From positions 310,001-374,000 of the forward strand of contig NW_026973734.1 in NCBI RefSeq assembly GCF_035594125.1: a DNA stretch of 64,000 nucleotides, written 5' to 3'. Under the pieces are notes generated by a model, which did not search any database, was not told the DNA's origin, and was given only the letters and a program-made list of their open reading frames with translations. This DNA is from Scylla paramamosain. Lineage: Eukaryota > Arthropoda > Malacostraca > Decapoda > Portunidae. Position 1 is the first letter of the stretch, and each line of letters starts with the position of its first letter. Shown piece by piece: positions 49,488 through 61,578 of the stretch. The translations under genes were made by a program, and so were the position numbers.

Positions 49488-50760
49488 CTTCTAACACCTG
49501 TGCTCCTACATCACAAACTTTAAGAACATCCCAAAATGCTTTTCTACCCACTCTGTCATAAGCCTTCTCTAGATGAATGGTACATGTAATATTTATGTTT
49601 ACCTTAGCATGCCTCTATTATAATTGTGATTGCAAACATATGCTCCACAACACATTTCTTTCTTGAAACTTTCCTGTTCCCCAACGACCATCACCTCTAT
49701 CAATAACTTCTATCAATCTCTGAGTCAAGACTCTCCCACAGACTTTTCCTGACACACTAAGCAAACTTATCTACCCTCTGTAACCTTTTTGTACATTCCT
49801 GCAGCCTTTCCCTTTATATAAACATACAATAACTGCCTCCATCCACTCATCAGGTCCTGCCTCCTTGTTTCCAAGCCAATTCACGTAATTCAAATCATCC
49901 AGTCTGCTATCACTTCTCCATAGTTATTCCATCAGTGTCTATAGCTTTGCCACACTTCATCACAACTATTGTTTTCTTCATCTCCCTAACAATTTCTCAC
50001 ATTCTCTACCTGCTTCTATACACATGCTAATTATTATTGCTTCTCCTGTCATCTTATTCATTTGACAAAGTCTTCTCCAAGTAACTTGCACTTCTTTCTT
50101 GCTGCTTACAAGAACTTTATACCCTCTCTCTACTCACACAATCCCACACTCTTCTTCCCCCTCTCTTTTGTCCCCTCCTTCCAGAACAAGTTATTGTCAT
50201 TAATTTTCTTGCACCCAGCTTTCTACCAAACTTCTCACACAATTCCATGCTCTTCTTCCCCCCCTCTTTCTTCACTTCCTTCCAGAACAACTTATTGTCA
50301 GTGATCTCCTTACACTCAGCTTTCTACCAAACTTCTCATCCACTCTCATCTTATTTTTTTCTTATGAGTTCCTTCAGTTTCATATTCCAAGACCTACACT
50401 CTAATTTCTCCTCATTTTAATTTCCTCTGAGTCATTTCTCTGCACCATTTTCTCATAGGCCCTCTTCTCTTCCACAGCCACCTCCATCTCAGCCATGCAC
50501 TTTTTTTTTTTAACTTGTATCCCCAAGACTCCCTTGTAGTTACCATATCAATGAATACTTTTTAACATCTTTATCCTCTGAGGCCTCCCCAACTATCTCT
50601 CACTTCTCTGTCTTTCACATACCTTCTCGCATTCCTCTCTACTACACACCTTACTGTCCAACTATTTAAATAACTTTCCCCCAATGTGTGTAACAACGAT
50701 ATATATATTTTTTCATCACGGCATTGTGGTCTGACCAGAGTTCCATTTAATTCTGTGGGA
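49488..50760 (-). mobile_element. LINE, RTE-like, linker and N-terminal RT
   Basis: On the minus strand, with stops and shifts: VREECEKVCERQ, MAEMEVAVEEKRAYEKMVQR, NLFWKEGTKE, VVMKCGKAIDTDGITMEK, PDEWMEAVIVCLYKGKG, ISLLSVSGKVCGRVLTQRL and TIHLEKAYDRVGRKAFWDVL then KVCDVGAQVLEGM. This is the inter-domain linker followed by RT blocks up to motif A (LEKAYDRV). The catalytic YADD half is missing because the CA array begins there. Probably the same broad group as the RTE-like element at 1.7 kb, whose preserved part starts where this one ends. Confidence 0.78.
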
Positions 50761-50944
50761 CACGCCCATCAAACATTCCTTGGCATGCCAACCATTTCCT
50801 TAATTCATCTCTCATCCACTGCTAAACACTCAGCCAGACTTTTCTGTTCACCATTTTAATCTCGATATCTCCTCCACGTGAACCTGTGGATCACTATGGT
50901 GGAAGGTTTTTTAGCACACAACCCTCAAATCCATGCATACGTAA

Positions 50945-51325
50945 CTATCCCACCACAAGTTTGTTCATTGTAACATGACTCGCTCTCTCTGCTGCACATA
51001 AAGGAATTAAATATATGCAGCACTCAATCCCCTATTCATTTACTCACAAACAATATATCAGTATGGCACAATAACGTCAATTTGGGCTTGTTCCCTGACT
51101 TACCCAGAGTACGTTGTGTTGAGGACCGGATACATGTCCATTATAGCATAACTCGCTATGTTTACTGCACTTTCAGTAGCAAGGTATATGAAACATTAAA
51201 TTTTCCATCTATTTACACACTAACAATATCTCAATACGCCATAACGCCAAAATGAGCTTCTTTCCCGGTCAGTCATGGCCATCACTATTTAAGGACCAAA
51301 TATACGTGTAATACTTCATATTTGC
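50945..51325. repeat. Two diverged ~185-bp tandem units
   Basis: Unit one (about 50950-51135) and unit two (about 51136-51320) share in order ATRACTCGCT, AAGGWATTAAA-like, CATTTACTCACAAACAATAT against TATTTACACACTAACAATAT, CAATACGCCATAACG, and a final GAGGACC/AAGGACC before ATACATG/ATACGTG. Possible satellite remnant. Confidence 0.65.
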
Positions 51326-52586
51326 TTACTTTTCTCTGCACACAATATTTTTTACTGCATATACAACATTGCGATACATACATTGCTAGTAACTGTGCAC
51401 ACTAAGCATGCACACCTCCATATTCCCGCTGTAAGCCGCCACGCCACACCAAAGAAGGTTTCAACAAGTCCTGGCGTCGTGTGCTGCCGGGCCGGGGATG
51501 CACAGAAGACGCACCTCAACAGAACAGAACAGATAGAAAGTTGGTGAAGGGTAAAGAGCTTGGATAGAAGAAGATAAAAAGAAGGGAAAATGAAAGACAG
51601 TAAGAGAATGAATGTTTGTGGGCAGAGCACATTGTTATTTTTCTTTTGTTGACTAATATTGGGAAGGCGCCAGCTCGTATTCTGTGTTAATTTAAGCATT
51701 TTTACCCTGCCTAAGAGATTGCCTTTGATTATTTATTTATTGTTCCGTATAACAAGTAGAACCCAACTAAACAGTGTCCACGCCACACTTTGTACTGGCC
51801 GCCTGACACCCACGGAACAAGCCCTCCGCCTAATGATAAGGCATAATTTTGCAATGTCCTTGATAGTTTACACCCATTCTATATTCACAAATTATTCTTG
51901 AACATTTCTGCTAATGGTCCCACGTACTCCTGGATTATAACACTGTCTAATGATAATTTTTGGATCTAAATATTAACAAAGAATTTCTTTCAAAATAAAG
52001 AATATTATCAGTACTGGCATATTTTCTCTTAATCTACAATGTTTAGTGATTGTGATTTTCCTGTGGCTGGCCCAGGAGAACCCGGGAATATGGTTATTTT
52101 CCAGTGCCTTGTAAACTAAGGGATATTACTCTGTACCATTTCAAAATATCAACAATTAATTTAACAATTTCTAGCTTATAATTTCATTTAATTTTCTTGT
52201 TCTAAAATTTTATTGATTCCAAAAGTGTATACAAAATTTTGTTTACACAACCAAGAAGTAAATTTTTATATTTATGACCGTTCCTTTAGGCTATAAAAAA
52301 ATATTTCATGGCATTGTTATTATTTGGATGGTATTGTCTTCTCTTTTTTTTTTTTTTTTTTTTACTATTGGTATTTTGTGCCATGACACCCACACAAGCA
52401 AATCTCTGCCTATAACGTGTGCTGCTCATCGCTTGCATCTTGAAACACGATTCCTTCGTATATATTGGCTAATTACTCGTTTTATTCCTTATTTTTGTAG
52501 ATAATTCTAGATCAAAGAACTGCATCCCTGAGGGAAGGCTGTACACAAGGCTATCCCGCATGCTGCTTCAGCCAGCCGCACACCAG

Positions 52587-52588
<2 letters not shown>
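51326..52588. other. Unassigned sequence
   Basis: A locally GC-richer patch at about 51430-51500 (CTGCCGGGCCGGGGATGC) and a poly(T) run at 52341-52362. No exon or known element could be supported. Confidence 0.4.
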
Positions 52589-52589
<1 letters not shown>

Positions 52590-52662
<73 letters not shown>

Positions 52663-52685
52663 ATTATGGTTTTCAATTATTATCA

Positions 52686-52737
<52 letters not shown>

Positions 52738-52740
52738 TAT

Positions 52741-52822
<82 letters not shown>

Positions 52823-53190
52823 ATCTACAGTTCTTCTTCTTCTTCTTCTTCTTACTACTATTACTACTACTACTACTACTAGTAGTACTACTACTAGTAC
52901 TACTACTACTACTACTACTATCACAATCACAATTATTATTATTATTATCCTTGCAGGTGCCTCCTTACTACCTATATACTGACTGACCACCGTCTTGACT
53001 ACCACCACAGTAACCACTATTACTACTACAACTACCACCACCACCAACATTGTTCGCCACCACAGTTCGTCTGCCACAACCACAAGTGCATCCTACCACA
53101 ATTTAAATGTGATGATTATGACCACTGTGGTGATGGCAGTGATGAGATGGATTGTGGTAGTAGTGGTGGTGGTGGTGGTGGTGGCTGGGA
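52590..53190. repeat. Microsatellite cluster GA, ATT, GA, TTC, TAC, ATT, ACC, GTG
   Basis: GA at 52590-52658, ATT at 52687-52740, GA at 52742-52816, TTC near 52832-52851, TAC/ACT at 52853-52921, ATT near 52933-52948, CCA near 53033-53046 and GTG near 53163-53184. The long frames crossing it are low-complexity artefacts. Confidence 0.95.
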
Positions 53191-53240
53191 AGTAATGTTG
53201 GTAGGTGGAAAACATGACTACAGTGGAAATGTTACGGTAT

Positions 53241-53539
53241 GTACAATTGTAGTAGTTATAATTGTGGTAGTTACAATTGTGGTAGTTACAATTGTGGTAG
53301 TTACAATTTTGGTGGTTACAATTGTGGTAGTTACAATTGTGGTAGTTACAATTGTGGTAGTTACAATTTTGGTGGTTACAATTGTGGTAGTTACAATTGT
53401 GGTAGTTACAATTGTGGTAGTTACAATTTTGGTGGTTACAATTGGTGGTAGTTACAATTGTGGTAGTTACAATTTTGGTGGTTACAATTATTGTGGTAGT
53501 TACAATTGTGGTAGCTACAATTGTGGTAGTTACAATTGC
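53241..53539. repeat. 15-bp minisatellite with 60-bp higher-order period
   Basis: About 20 copies of GGTAGTTACAATTGT. In the central part three units of this type alternate with a GGTGGTTACAATT variant preceded by TTTT, giving a 60-bp super-repeat seen three to four times. Two plus-strand frames stay open ([10 protein letters not shown] and [12 protein letters not shown]) simply because the unit is 15 bp. One copy has a 1-bp and another a 3-bp indel near 53444 and 53488. Confidence 0.95.
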
Positions 53540-53574
53540 TGAAGTTTAAGATATTTTAATTAAGAATTGTGGTT

Positions 53575-53873
53575 ACTACTACTACTACTACTACTACTGT
53601 TACTAACCTAACCCTTTACTCTTATTCAGATTCGCATCATCAACAACAACAACAACAACAACAAAAATGATGGCAGTAGTAGCAGTAGTAGTGAATGGTC
53701 ATACATATGTGATGACTATTTTGACTATCAGGCGGCCGATGTTGTGTGTCGGACTATCGTCTTAAAGGAGCCGTAAAATTTACTAGGAATAACTATTTCG
53801 GTGATAGTAATAGTGGTAAGCAATAGTAGTAGTAGTAGTAGTAGTAGTAATAGTAGTAGTAGTAGTAGTAGTT
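53575..53873. repeat. Trinucleotide cluster (ACT), (ACA), (GTA)
   Basis: ACT at 53575-53598, ACA at 53641-53664, GTA near 53674-53690 and GTA at 53826-53873, with about 130 bp of unassigned sequence between. Confidence 0.93.
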
Positions 53874-53883
53874 AAATTTTCTA

Positions 53884-54279
53884 CTGGTTAACTCTTGCAT
53901 CAGGGAGGTGGACAGAATAGTGGTGAATGACTGAGAATACTGGTTAACTCTTGCATCAGGGAGGTGGACAGTATAGTAGTGAAAGACTGAGAATACCATT
54001 AGCTAATTACCTAATTAGCATTAGGGAGGTGGACAGAATAGTGGTGAAAGACTGAGAATACTGGTTAACTCTTGCATCAGGGAAGTGGACAGAATAGTGG
54101 TGAAACACTGAGAATACTGGTTAACTCTTGCATTAGGGAGGTGGATAGAATAGTGGTGAAAGACTGAGAAAACTGGTTAACTCTTGCATCTGGGAGGTGG
54201 ACAGAATAATGGTGAAAGACTGAGAATACTGGTTAACTCTTGCATCTGGGAGGTGGACAGAATAATGGTGAAAGACTGG
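53884..54279 (-). repeat. 56-bp tandem array made from LINE-A coding sequence
   Basis: About seven units of CTGGTTAACTCTTGCATCAG plus GGAGGTGGACAGAATAGTGG and an end GAGAATA. On the minus strand each unit encodes the ARVNQYSQSF-type block found once in every LINE-A copy (for example near 22900 and 46480). One unit (near 53997-54020) carries extra AATTAC-containing sequence. The array has no other LINE-A sequence attached on its left. Confidence 0.93.
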
Positions 54280-54433
54280 TTTTAAGGGAAACTAAAATGA
54301 ATTATTTAATTCTAGCATTACGTAGGTCAGGATCCCGTTTTCTGTTCAATGATGTATTGTGTGCGGGGCAAGAAACGCACAAAAGATTTTGTACACACGG
54401 AGGACTTGGTGTACATGACTGTGTATCTATCGA

Positions 54434-54435
<2 letters not shown>

Positions 54436-54516
<81 letters not shown>
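54436..54516. repeat. (GA)n microsatellite
   Basis: Uninterrupted GA array of about 80 bp, just 3' (in LINE sense) of LINE-A copy 10. Confidence 0.98.
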
Positions 54517-54519
<3 letters not shown>

Positions 54520-54534
54520 TGTTATAAAATCTCC

Positions 54535-56690
54535 TATAAAGGACACTGGCCGAGGACAACAAAAATCCAATAAAAAAAAATGCCCACTGAAATGCCAGTC
54601 CCATAAAAGGGTCAAAGCAGTGGTCAAAAATTGATGAATAAATGTCTTGAAACCTCCCTCTTGAAGGAATTCAAGTCATAGGAAGGTGGAAATACACTGG
54701 CGGAGACGTCTCAGAACACTTAACTTCATAGAAGTTGTTTTAGCTAGAGATGAGATGTAAAGTTTCCAGTTCAGATTATAAGTAAAGGACAGACCGAGGA
54801 TGTTCAGTGTAGAAGAGGGGGACAGTTGAGTGTCATTGAAGAAGAGGGGATAGTTGTCTGGAAGGTTGTGTCGAGTTGATAGATGGAGGAATTGAGTTTT
54901 TGAGGCATTGAACAATACCAAGTTTGCTCTCCCCCAATCAGAAATTTTAGAAAGATCAGAAGTCAAGCGTTCTGTGGCTTCCCTGCGTGAAATGTTTACC
55001 TCCTGAAGGGCTGGACGTCTATGAAAAGACGTGGAAAAGTGCAGGGTGGTATCATCAGCGTAGGAGTGGATAGGACAAGAAGTTTGGTTTAGAAGATCAT
55101 TAATGAATAATAAGAAGAGAGTGGGTGACAGGACGGAACCCTGAGGAACACCACTGTTAATAGATTTAGGAGGAGAACAGTGACCGTCTACCACAGCAGC
55201 AATAGAAGGGTCAGAAAGGAAACTTGAGATGAAGTTACAGAGAGAATAGAAACCGTAGGAGGTTAGTTTGGAAATCAAAGGTTTGTGCCAGACTCTATCT
55301 GTTGTCCAAGGCAACAGCAAAAGTCACCAAAATTCCTAAAAGAGGATGACCAAGACTCAGTAAGGAAAGCCAGAAGATTACCAGTAGAGCGGCCTTGACG
55401 GAACCCATACTGGCGATCAGATAGAAGGTTGTGAAGTGATAGATGTTTAAGAATCTTCCTGTTGAGGATAGATTCAAAAACTTTAGATAGGCAGGAAATT
55501 AAAGCAATAAAACGGTAGTTTGAGGGATTAGAACGGTCACCCTTTTTAGGAATAGGCTGAATGTAGGCAAACTTCCAGCAAGAAGGATAGTTAGATGTTG
55601 ACAGATAGAGCAGAAAGAGTTTGACTAAGCAAGGTGCAAGCACCTTGCTTAGTCGTTTCGGAGAAACAATAGTGTTTCGGAGAACAATAGGAGGACCATT
55701 ATGGACCATCAGGTCCATAAGCCTTCCGAGGATCTAGGCCAGCGAGGTCATGGAAAACATCATTGCGAAGAATTTTAATAGGTAGCATGAAGTAGTCAGA
55801 GGGTGGAGGAGAGGGAGGAACAAGCCCAGAATCGTTCGAGGTAGAGTTTTTAGCAAAGGTTCGAGCGAAGAGTTCAGCTTTAGAAATAGATGTGATAGCA
55901 GTGGTGCCATCTGGTTGAAATAAAGGAGGGAAAGAAGAAGAAGCAAAGTTATTGGAGATATTTTTGACTAAATGCCAGAAGTCACGAGGAGAGTTAGATC
56001 TTGAAAGGTTTTGACACTTTCTGTTAATGAAGGAGTTTTTGGCTAGTTGGAGAACAGACTTGGCATGGTTCCGGGCAGAAATATAAAGTGCATGAGATTC
56101 TGGTGATGGCAGGCTTAAGTACCTTTTGTGGGCCACCTCTCTATCATGTATACCACGAGAACAAGGTTTGGAAGGTTTAGGACGAGAAAAAGAGTGAGGA
56201 ATGTACGCCTCCATGCCAGACACCATCATCTCTGTTATGCGCTCAGCACACAAAGACGGGTCTCTGACACGGAAGCAGTAGTCATTCCAAGGAAAACCAG
56301 CAAAATACCTCCTCAGGTCCCCCCAACTAGCAGAGGCAAAACGCCAGAGGCACCTTCACTTAGGGGATCCTGAGATGATAGAGATATGAGATTGTGATCG
56401 GAGGAGCCCAATGGAGAAGAAAGGGTGACAGCATAAGCAAGATTAGAAGTCAGAAAAAGGTCAAGAATGTTGGGCGTATCTCCACGACGATCAGGAATAC
56501 GAGTAGGGTGTTGCACCAATTACTCTAGGATCGTGGAGGATAGTAAAGTTGTAGGCTAGTTCACCAGGATGGTCAGTGAAGGGAGAGGAAAGCCAAAGCT
56601 GGTGGTGAACATTGAAGTCTCCAAGAATGGAGATCTCTGCAAAGGGAAAAATAGTGTGTGGGGAACTATCTGTGACGATAGTTTCGGTCA
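54535..56690 (-). mobile_element. LINE-A copy 10, best preserved
   Basis: Minus strand: endonuclease part with EISILGDFNVHHQLWLSSP and [10 protein letters not shown]; a long linker frame (56253-55699) with CAERITEMMVSGMEAYIPHS and RDFWHLVKNISNNF; RT frames (55718-55275 and 55320-54676) with IQPIPKKGDRSNPSNYR, DRQYGFRQGRSTGNLLAFL, DRVWHKPLISKL, NSGVPQGSVLSPTLFLLFIN, HSYADDTTLHFS (YADD at 55051-55062), [16 protein letters not shown] and [15 protein letters not shown]. The 3' UTR runs to about 54535. Only a few frameshifts separate the frames. A deletion joins the RT end to the last 100 bp of the ORF near 54692. The 5' endonuclease start is missing. Confidence 0.9.
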
Positions 56691-56710
56691 CGCGGAGGCT
56701 CAGGTAAGAT

Positions 56711-57905
<1,195 letters not shown>

Positions 57906-57906
<1 letters not shown>

Positions 57907-58509
57907 AGCAATACGTGTAATGTCAAAAAGGTCTATGTAAACACGTAAATTTGCAAAAATTTGACCTTACTCTTTGTAAATTAGGGAGATAAAAGAGAAC
58001 GGCGGATGTCTTGCATTAGAGAAAACGAAAACATTTTAACATAAACTAAAAAAATTGAATTAATCTCTACTATTTCTAAACAGTTTATAGGATAGTGTAA
58101 GCGTCTCTTCCATTGTATCTATTATTTCGTAATGTTTTGTTCTATTAATTGTCAGTTTTTAGTGCAAGAAGTTAAAGAAAAGAGGAAAAAGAGAAAACTC
58201 ATTTATATAGGTAAGATCAATATGAATGCCATTAACACGTATATTTGCAAGACTTTCGACCCCATGATTTCCAGGGAGTGAACGGCGGCCATCTTGGAAA
58301 ATGTAGGTATTAGAAAAAACGTTTTTTTTTTTTTTTTTTTTAGCCAACTAAAAAAAAACATTAGTATAATATAACTATTAATAAATTATAGTAGTTTTAC
58401 GATAGTGTTAACATTTACTGTTATATGAATCGACTCTAATTATTTATTGGCGTTGATATTACATAAATTACACAAGCTCAATCTATTACAAAATATATAT
58501 AACGAACAC

Positions 58510-58551
<42 letters not shown>

Positions 58552-58824
58552 AAAACACCATTATGTATGTATAATATGGGAAATATTGTATTTTTAGTGC
58601 TTCTTCTGCAAATAGTGTAGACATGTTGTTAATCTGCCACTGGAACCTTAAACACACACTTGAAAGCACTTGTAATTTTAACCAGTGACCTGCAGTGTAG
58701 CTCGTATCATTCCGATTCTCTACTTTCTGTGCATTTTTTTTTCTTTTCTCTTGTCATTTTGTGTGTTGCAATATTTATAGGGGAATAAGAATGTGTATGT
58801 GTATAATTGAGTTAAAGAAATAAG
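57906..58824. other. Unassigned AT-rich sequence with (CA)n and poly(T)
   Basis: Poly(T) at 58321-58341 and a CA array at about 58509-58547. No gene recognised. Confidence 0.5.
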
Positions 58825-59122
58825 TGAACAGTTGCAGCATCCAGGACAAGTGAAGCATTGGTCAAGGTGGTTCAGGGAGGAAGGGAATTGTGCTGTCTGA
58901 AACTAAAAAATGGTGTGGGTGGCCCTGGAAGACAAATAAGGGGACTGTTACTGCCTTAAAGCAGCCAGTGGAGTCTGATGTCAAGACCACTGGACGCTTT
59001 AAGACAGTAACAGCCCTGTGGGGCTCCCACACTGTGTTTTAGATTGAGGCATATCACAGTTCCCTTCCTGCCTGAACCACCTTGAGCAGTGCTTGACTTG
59101 TCCTGGATGCTGCCAACTGTTC
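58825..59122. repeat. Fold-back inverted repeat, ~145-bp arms
   Basis: The left arm (58825 to about 58971) and right arm (about 58985-59122) are imperfect inverted copies. GAACAGTTGCAGCATCCAGG pairs with CCTGGATGCTGCCAACTGTTC. CTGTTACTGCCTTAAAGC pairs with GCTTTAAGACAGTAACAG. The apex has CCAGTGG and CCACTGG. Arm identity is roughly 80-85 percent, with a loop of about 15 nt. Confidence 0.9.
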
Positions 59123-59209
59123 AGCTATTTCTTGGACTGAATTACCTGCTTCCTTGAGGCCCATGGTCTGCACAATAGTCTCAAATGAGTACTCTTTCAT
59201 TTGAGCCAT
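59054..59209 (-). pseudogene. Possible transposase N-terminal helix-turn-helix fragment
   Basis: From ATG 59209 on the minus strand the frame reads MAQMKEYSFETIVQTMGLKE then AGNSVQEIAEQLAASRTS and a stop at 59054. The xxSVxEIAxxLxxSRT pattern fits the recognition helix of a Tc1-like or related transposase. The last third forms part of the right arm of the fold-back repeat, so the structure may derive from duplication and inversion of such a gene. No catalytic domain follows. Moderate to low confidence. Confidence 0.35.
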
Positions 59210-59789
59210 ATTAACAAACAGCGAGTTATCAAAAGATGTTGTTGCGCAATAATGCGCCAGAATGCGGAAAAAGTCGCCTGGTGTTAGTGGTCTCCAACAC
59301 GCCTCAGGGCACGCTGAGTACAGCTTATAGATCAGTGGCGTGAAGCTGAGGGATGCACTCATGTCATCACAGGGGCTGAGACTCTTGGCTAAAATGGTTC
59401 ACTCTCAAGAGGGCCATGCTTGTTACACCATTAGTACCAGACCCTCCAGCCAGGGGGGAGGGGGGTCAATACTTAGGATGAACACTGTACACATATACAC
59501 ATATACTGGGTGTCCTAGGAGGGAGGTCATACTTTGTCAGCAATGAAAGATCAAGTTATTCTAAGTCAGAAATATTCTATGTTGAAGTGCTTTTAATGCT
59601 GTGGTTTAGAAGTCACTTCCAGCATGAAGGAAAGGAAGATGTTGACAGAGCTGGAAGAGTTTGCCCAGGCAAAGACAGTGACAAAAGCACAGTTTTGGAG
59701 AACAATAGGAGGGACCCCACCAGGTCCATAAGCCTTCCAAGGGTTAATGTCAGTGAGGGCATGGCAAACATCATTGTGAAGGATCTTAA

Positions 59790-60440
59790 CTCTCTCATGC
59801 ACCAGTAAGTTTCACAAGTTTTCTGTCCAATACTTCTGTTGGCAGCCATTTGTAGCCTCTCTGTGCACCTTGCAAAACTTTGATTTAGAAGTTTTCTTTC
59901 TTTTGAGACTTATAAGAAGGCACATATTATATATCACTAGATTCACAAGGAAATTGTCTTTTGGTGATTGCCAAAAATAAAATTTCACCCACTTTTTCCC
60001 TCAAAAATAAATACAAAACAAGAATGTTCACAATTTTGTAGCTCAAAACTTTTCCTGCAAGCATTTTGTGGGCTGTACATTACCTAAACTGTCTTTTTAT
60101 GGACTTTACAGTGGTACTGTTGACATTGTGATATGTCAATTAGATCTCAAGAAAATAAAGGAAAACTGAAATCATTATTTGTCACAGATTGCAAGCCTGA
60201 ATCACAGGCTGAAACTGACAAATGATCTAGCAGTCTGCCTATTCTGAGAAGCATCATTGTTACCAGTTCATTACTTCTGTGAAAGGCATGCTCATCTTGA
60301 ACTCACCAAAAACATTGATGCACTTACAATAGAAACTTTATTCTTAATTAATTTAAGTAAGGTTTTAATGCACTTGTGCGCTGGTGCAGTTTGACATGAA
60401 GATGTTTTGACGTCCGGTGTGCGTCCGGTGTATGAGGGAC
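59790..60440. mobile_element. piggyBac-like non-autonomous element inside LINE-A
   Basis: The insertion begins after TTAA (59786-59789) with CTCTCTCATGCACC. Its right end, complemented, reads TCCCTCATACACCGGACG, giving imperfect terminal inverted repeats of about 14 bp. TTAA targets and CCC-type ends are typical of piggyBac. On the right the TTAA is degraded (TTAG read outward). CGTCCGGTG is duplicated near the right end. There is no transposase frame in 650 bp. Confidence 0.55.
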
Positions 60441-60649
60441 TAATGGGTTGCATGAAATAATCCAAGGGAAAAGGAGAGGGAGGAACATGCCCTGAATCAC
60501 TCAAGGTAGAGTTTTTAGCAAAGATTTGAGCAAAGAGTTCACCTTTAGAGATAGATGAGATGGCAGTATTGCCATCAAGTTGAAATACAGGTGGGAAAGA
60601 TGAAGAAGCAGTGTTATTAGAGATATTTATGGCTAGGTGGCAGAAGTCA

Positions 60650-60652
<3 letters not shown>

Positions 60653-60737
<85 letters not shown>
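60653..60737. repeat. (GA)n array grown inside LINE-A
   Basis: GA array of about 85 bp between CAGAAGTCACAA and GATCTAGAAAGATT. Copy 10 has only GAGGAGAGTTAGATCTTG at the same place (about 55986-56003). Confidence 0.97.
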
Positions 60738-60740
<3 letters not shown>

Positions 60741-61259
60741 AGAAAGATTGTGACATTTTCTGTTGATGAAGGAGGTTTTGGCTAGTTGGAGGACAGACTT
60801 GGCATAATTCTGGACAGAAATATAAAGTGCATTAGATTCAGGTGATGGAAGGCTGAAGTACATTTTATGGGCCACCTCTCTATCATGTATAACACAAGAA
60901 CCAAGGTTTGGAAGGTTTAGGGTGAGAGAAAGACAGACATGAAGACAGACATCCTCACCCCTGCTGTGTGTTCAGCACACAGAGGCAAGTCTTGTACATG
61001 GAAGCAGTAGTCATTCTAACTAAGGAAAACTAGTTAACACCCCTGAGCCATGAAAACCTTGTTTAAGTAAAGAAAAACTGCATGTACATGCTTACAAACA
61101 TTTTATTTATCAATTAACTAAATAGATAGAGAAAGACAATTAACACTGGTAAGTTGCCTCTCATCTCCTCCTCTGTTATTTGAATTTGTGCTTTGCAGGA
61201 ATCCATGTACAGTGAAACCATGGAGGCTGAAATCATGGATAACAGGGATGACTATGCTG

Positions 61260-61407
<148 letters not shown>

Positions 61408-61506
61408 TAATGAACTCCAGTGATCTGTTGCTCTATTTGGAAAATTGTTTCTGCATGTCCTTATCTCATTTTTCTCTTGTTAAGTTTATTGCTGTGACCT
61501 TTTTGT

Positions 61507-61509
<3 letters not shown>

Positions 61510-61576
<67 letters not shown>
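61510..61576. repeat. (GA)n microsatellite
   Basis: Uninterrupted GA array of about 67 bp. Confidence 0.98.

Positions 61577-61578
<2 letters not shown>

Larger units (their letters stand above)
59605..61010 (-). mobile_element. LINE-A copy 11, linker region split by an insertion
   Basis: Part one (59605-59789): TDINPWKAYGPGGVPPIVLQ, the block before the RT. Part two (60441-61010): PFPLDYFMQPIS, AKSVLQLAKTSFINRKC and SLPSPESNALYISVQ. In sense orientation part two precedes part one directly, and 650 bp of foreign DNA separate them at 59790-60440. A GA array interrupts part two. Endonuclease and RT core are absent. Confidence 0.83.

Noticed and set aside
53147..53542. 131-codon Val/Thr/Ile repeat frame as a possible structural protein
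   Set aside because: The unit is a 15-bp minisatellite, so any frame lacking a stop in one unit stays open; indels shift the frame and there is no signal or partner exon.
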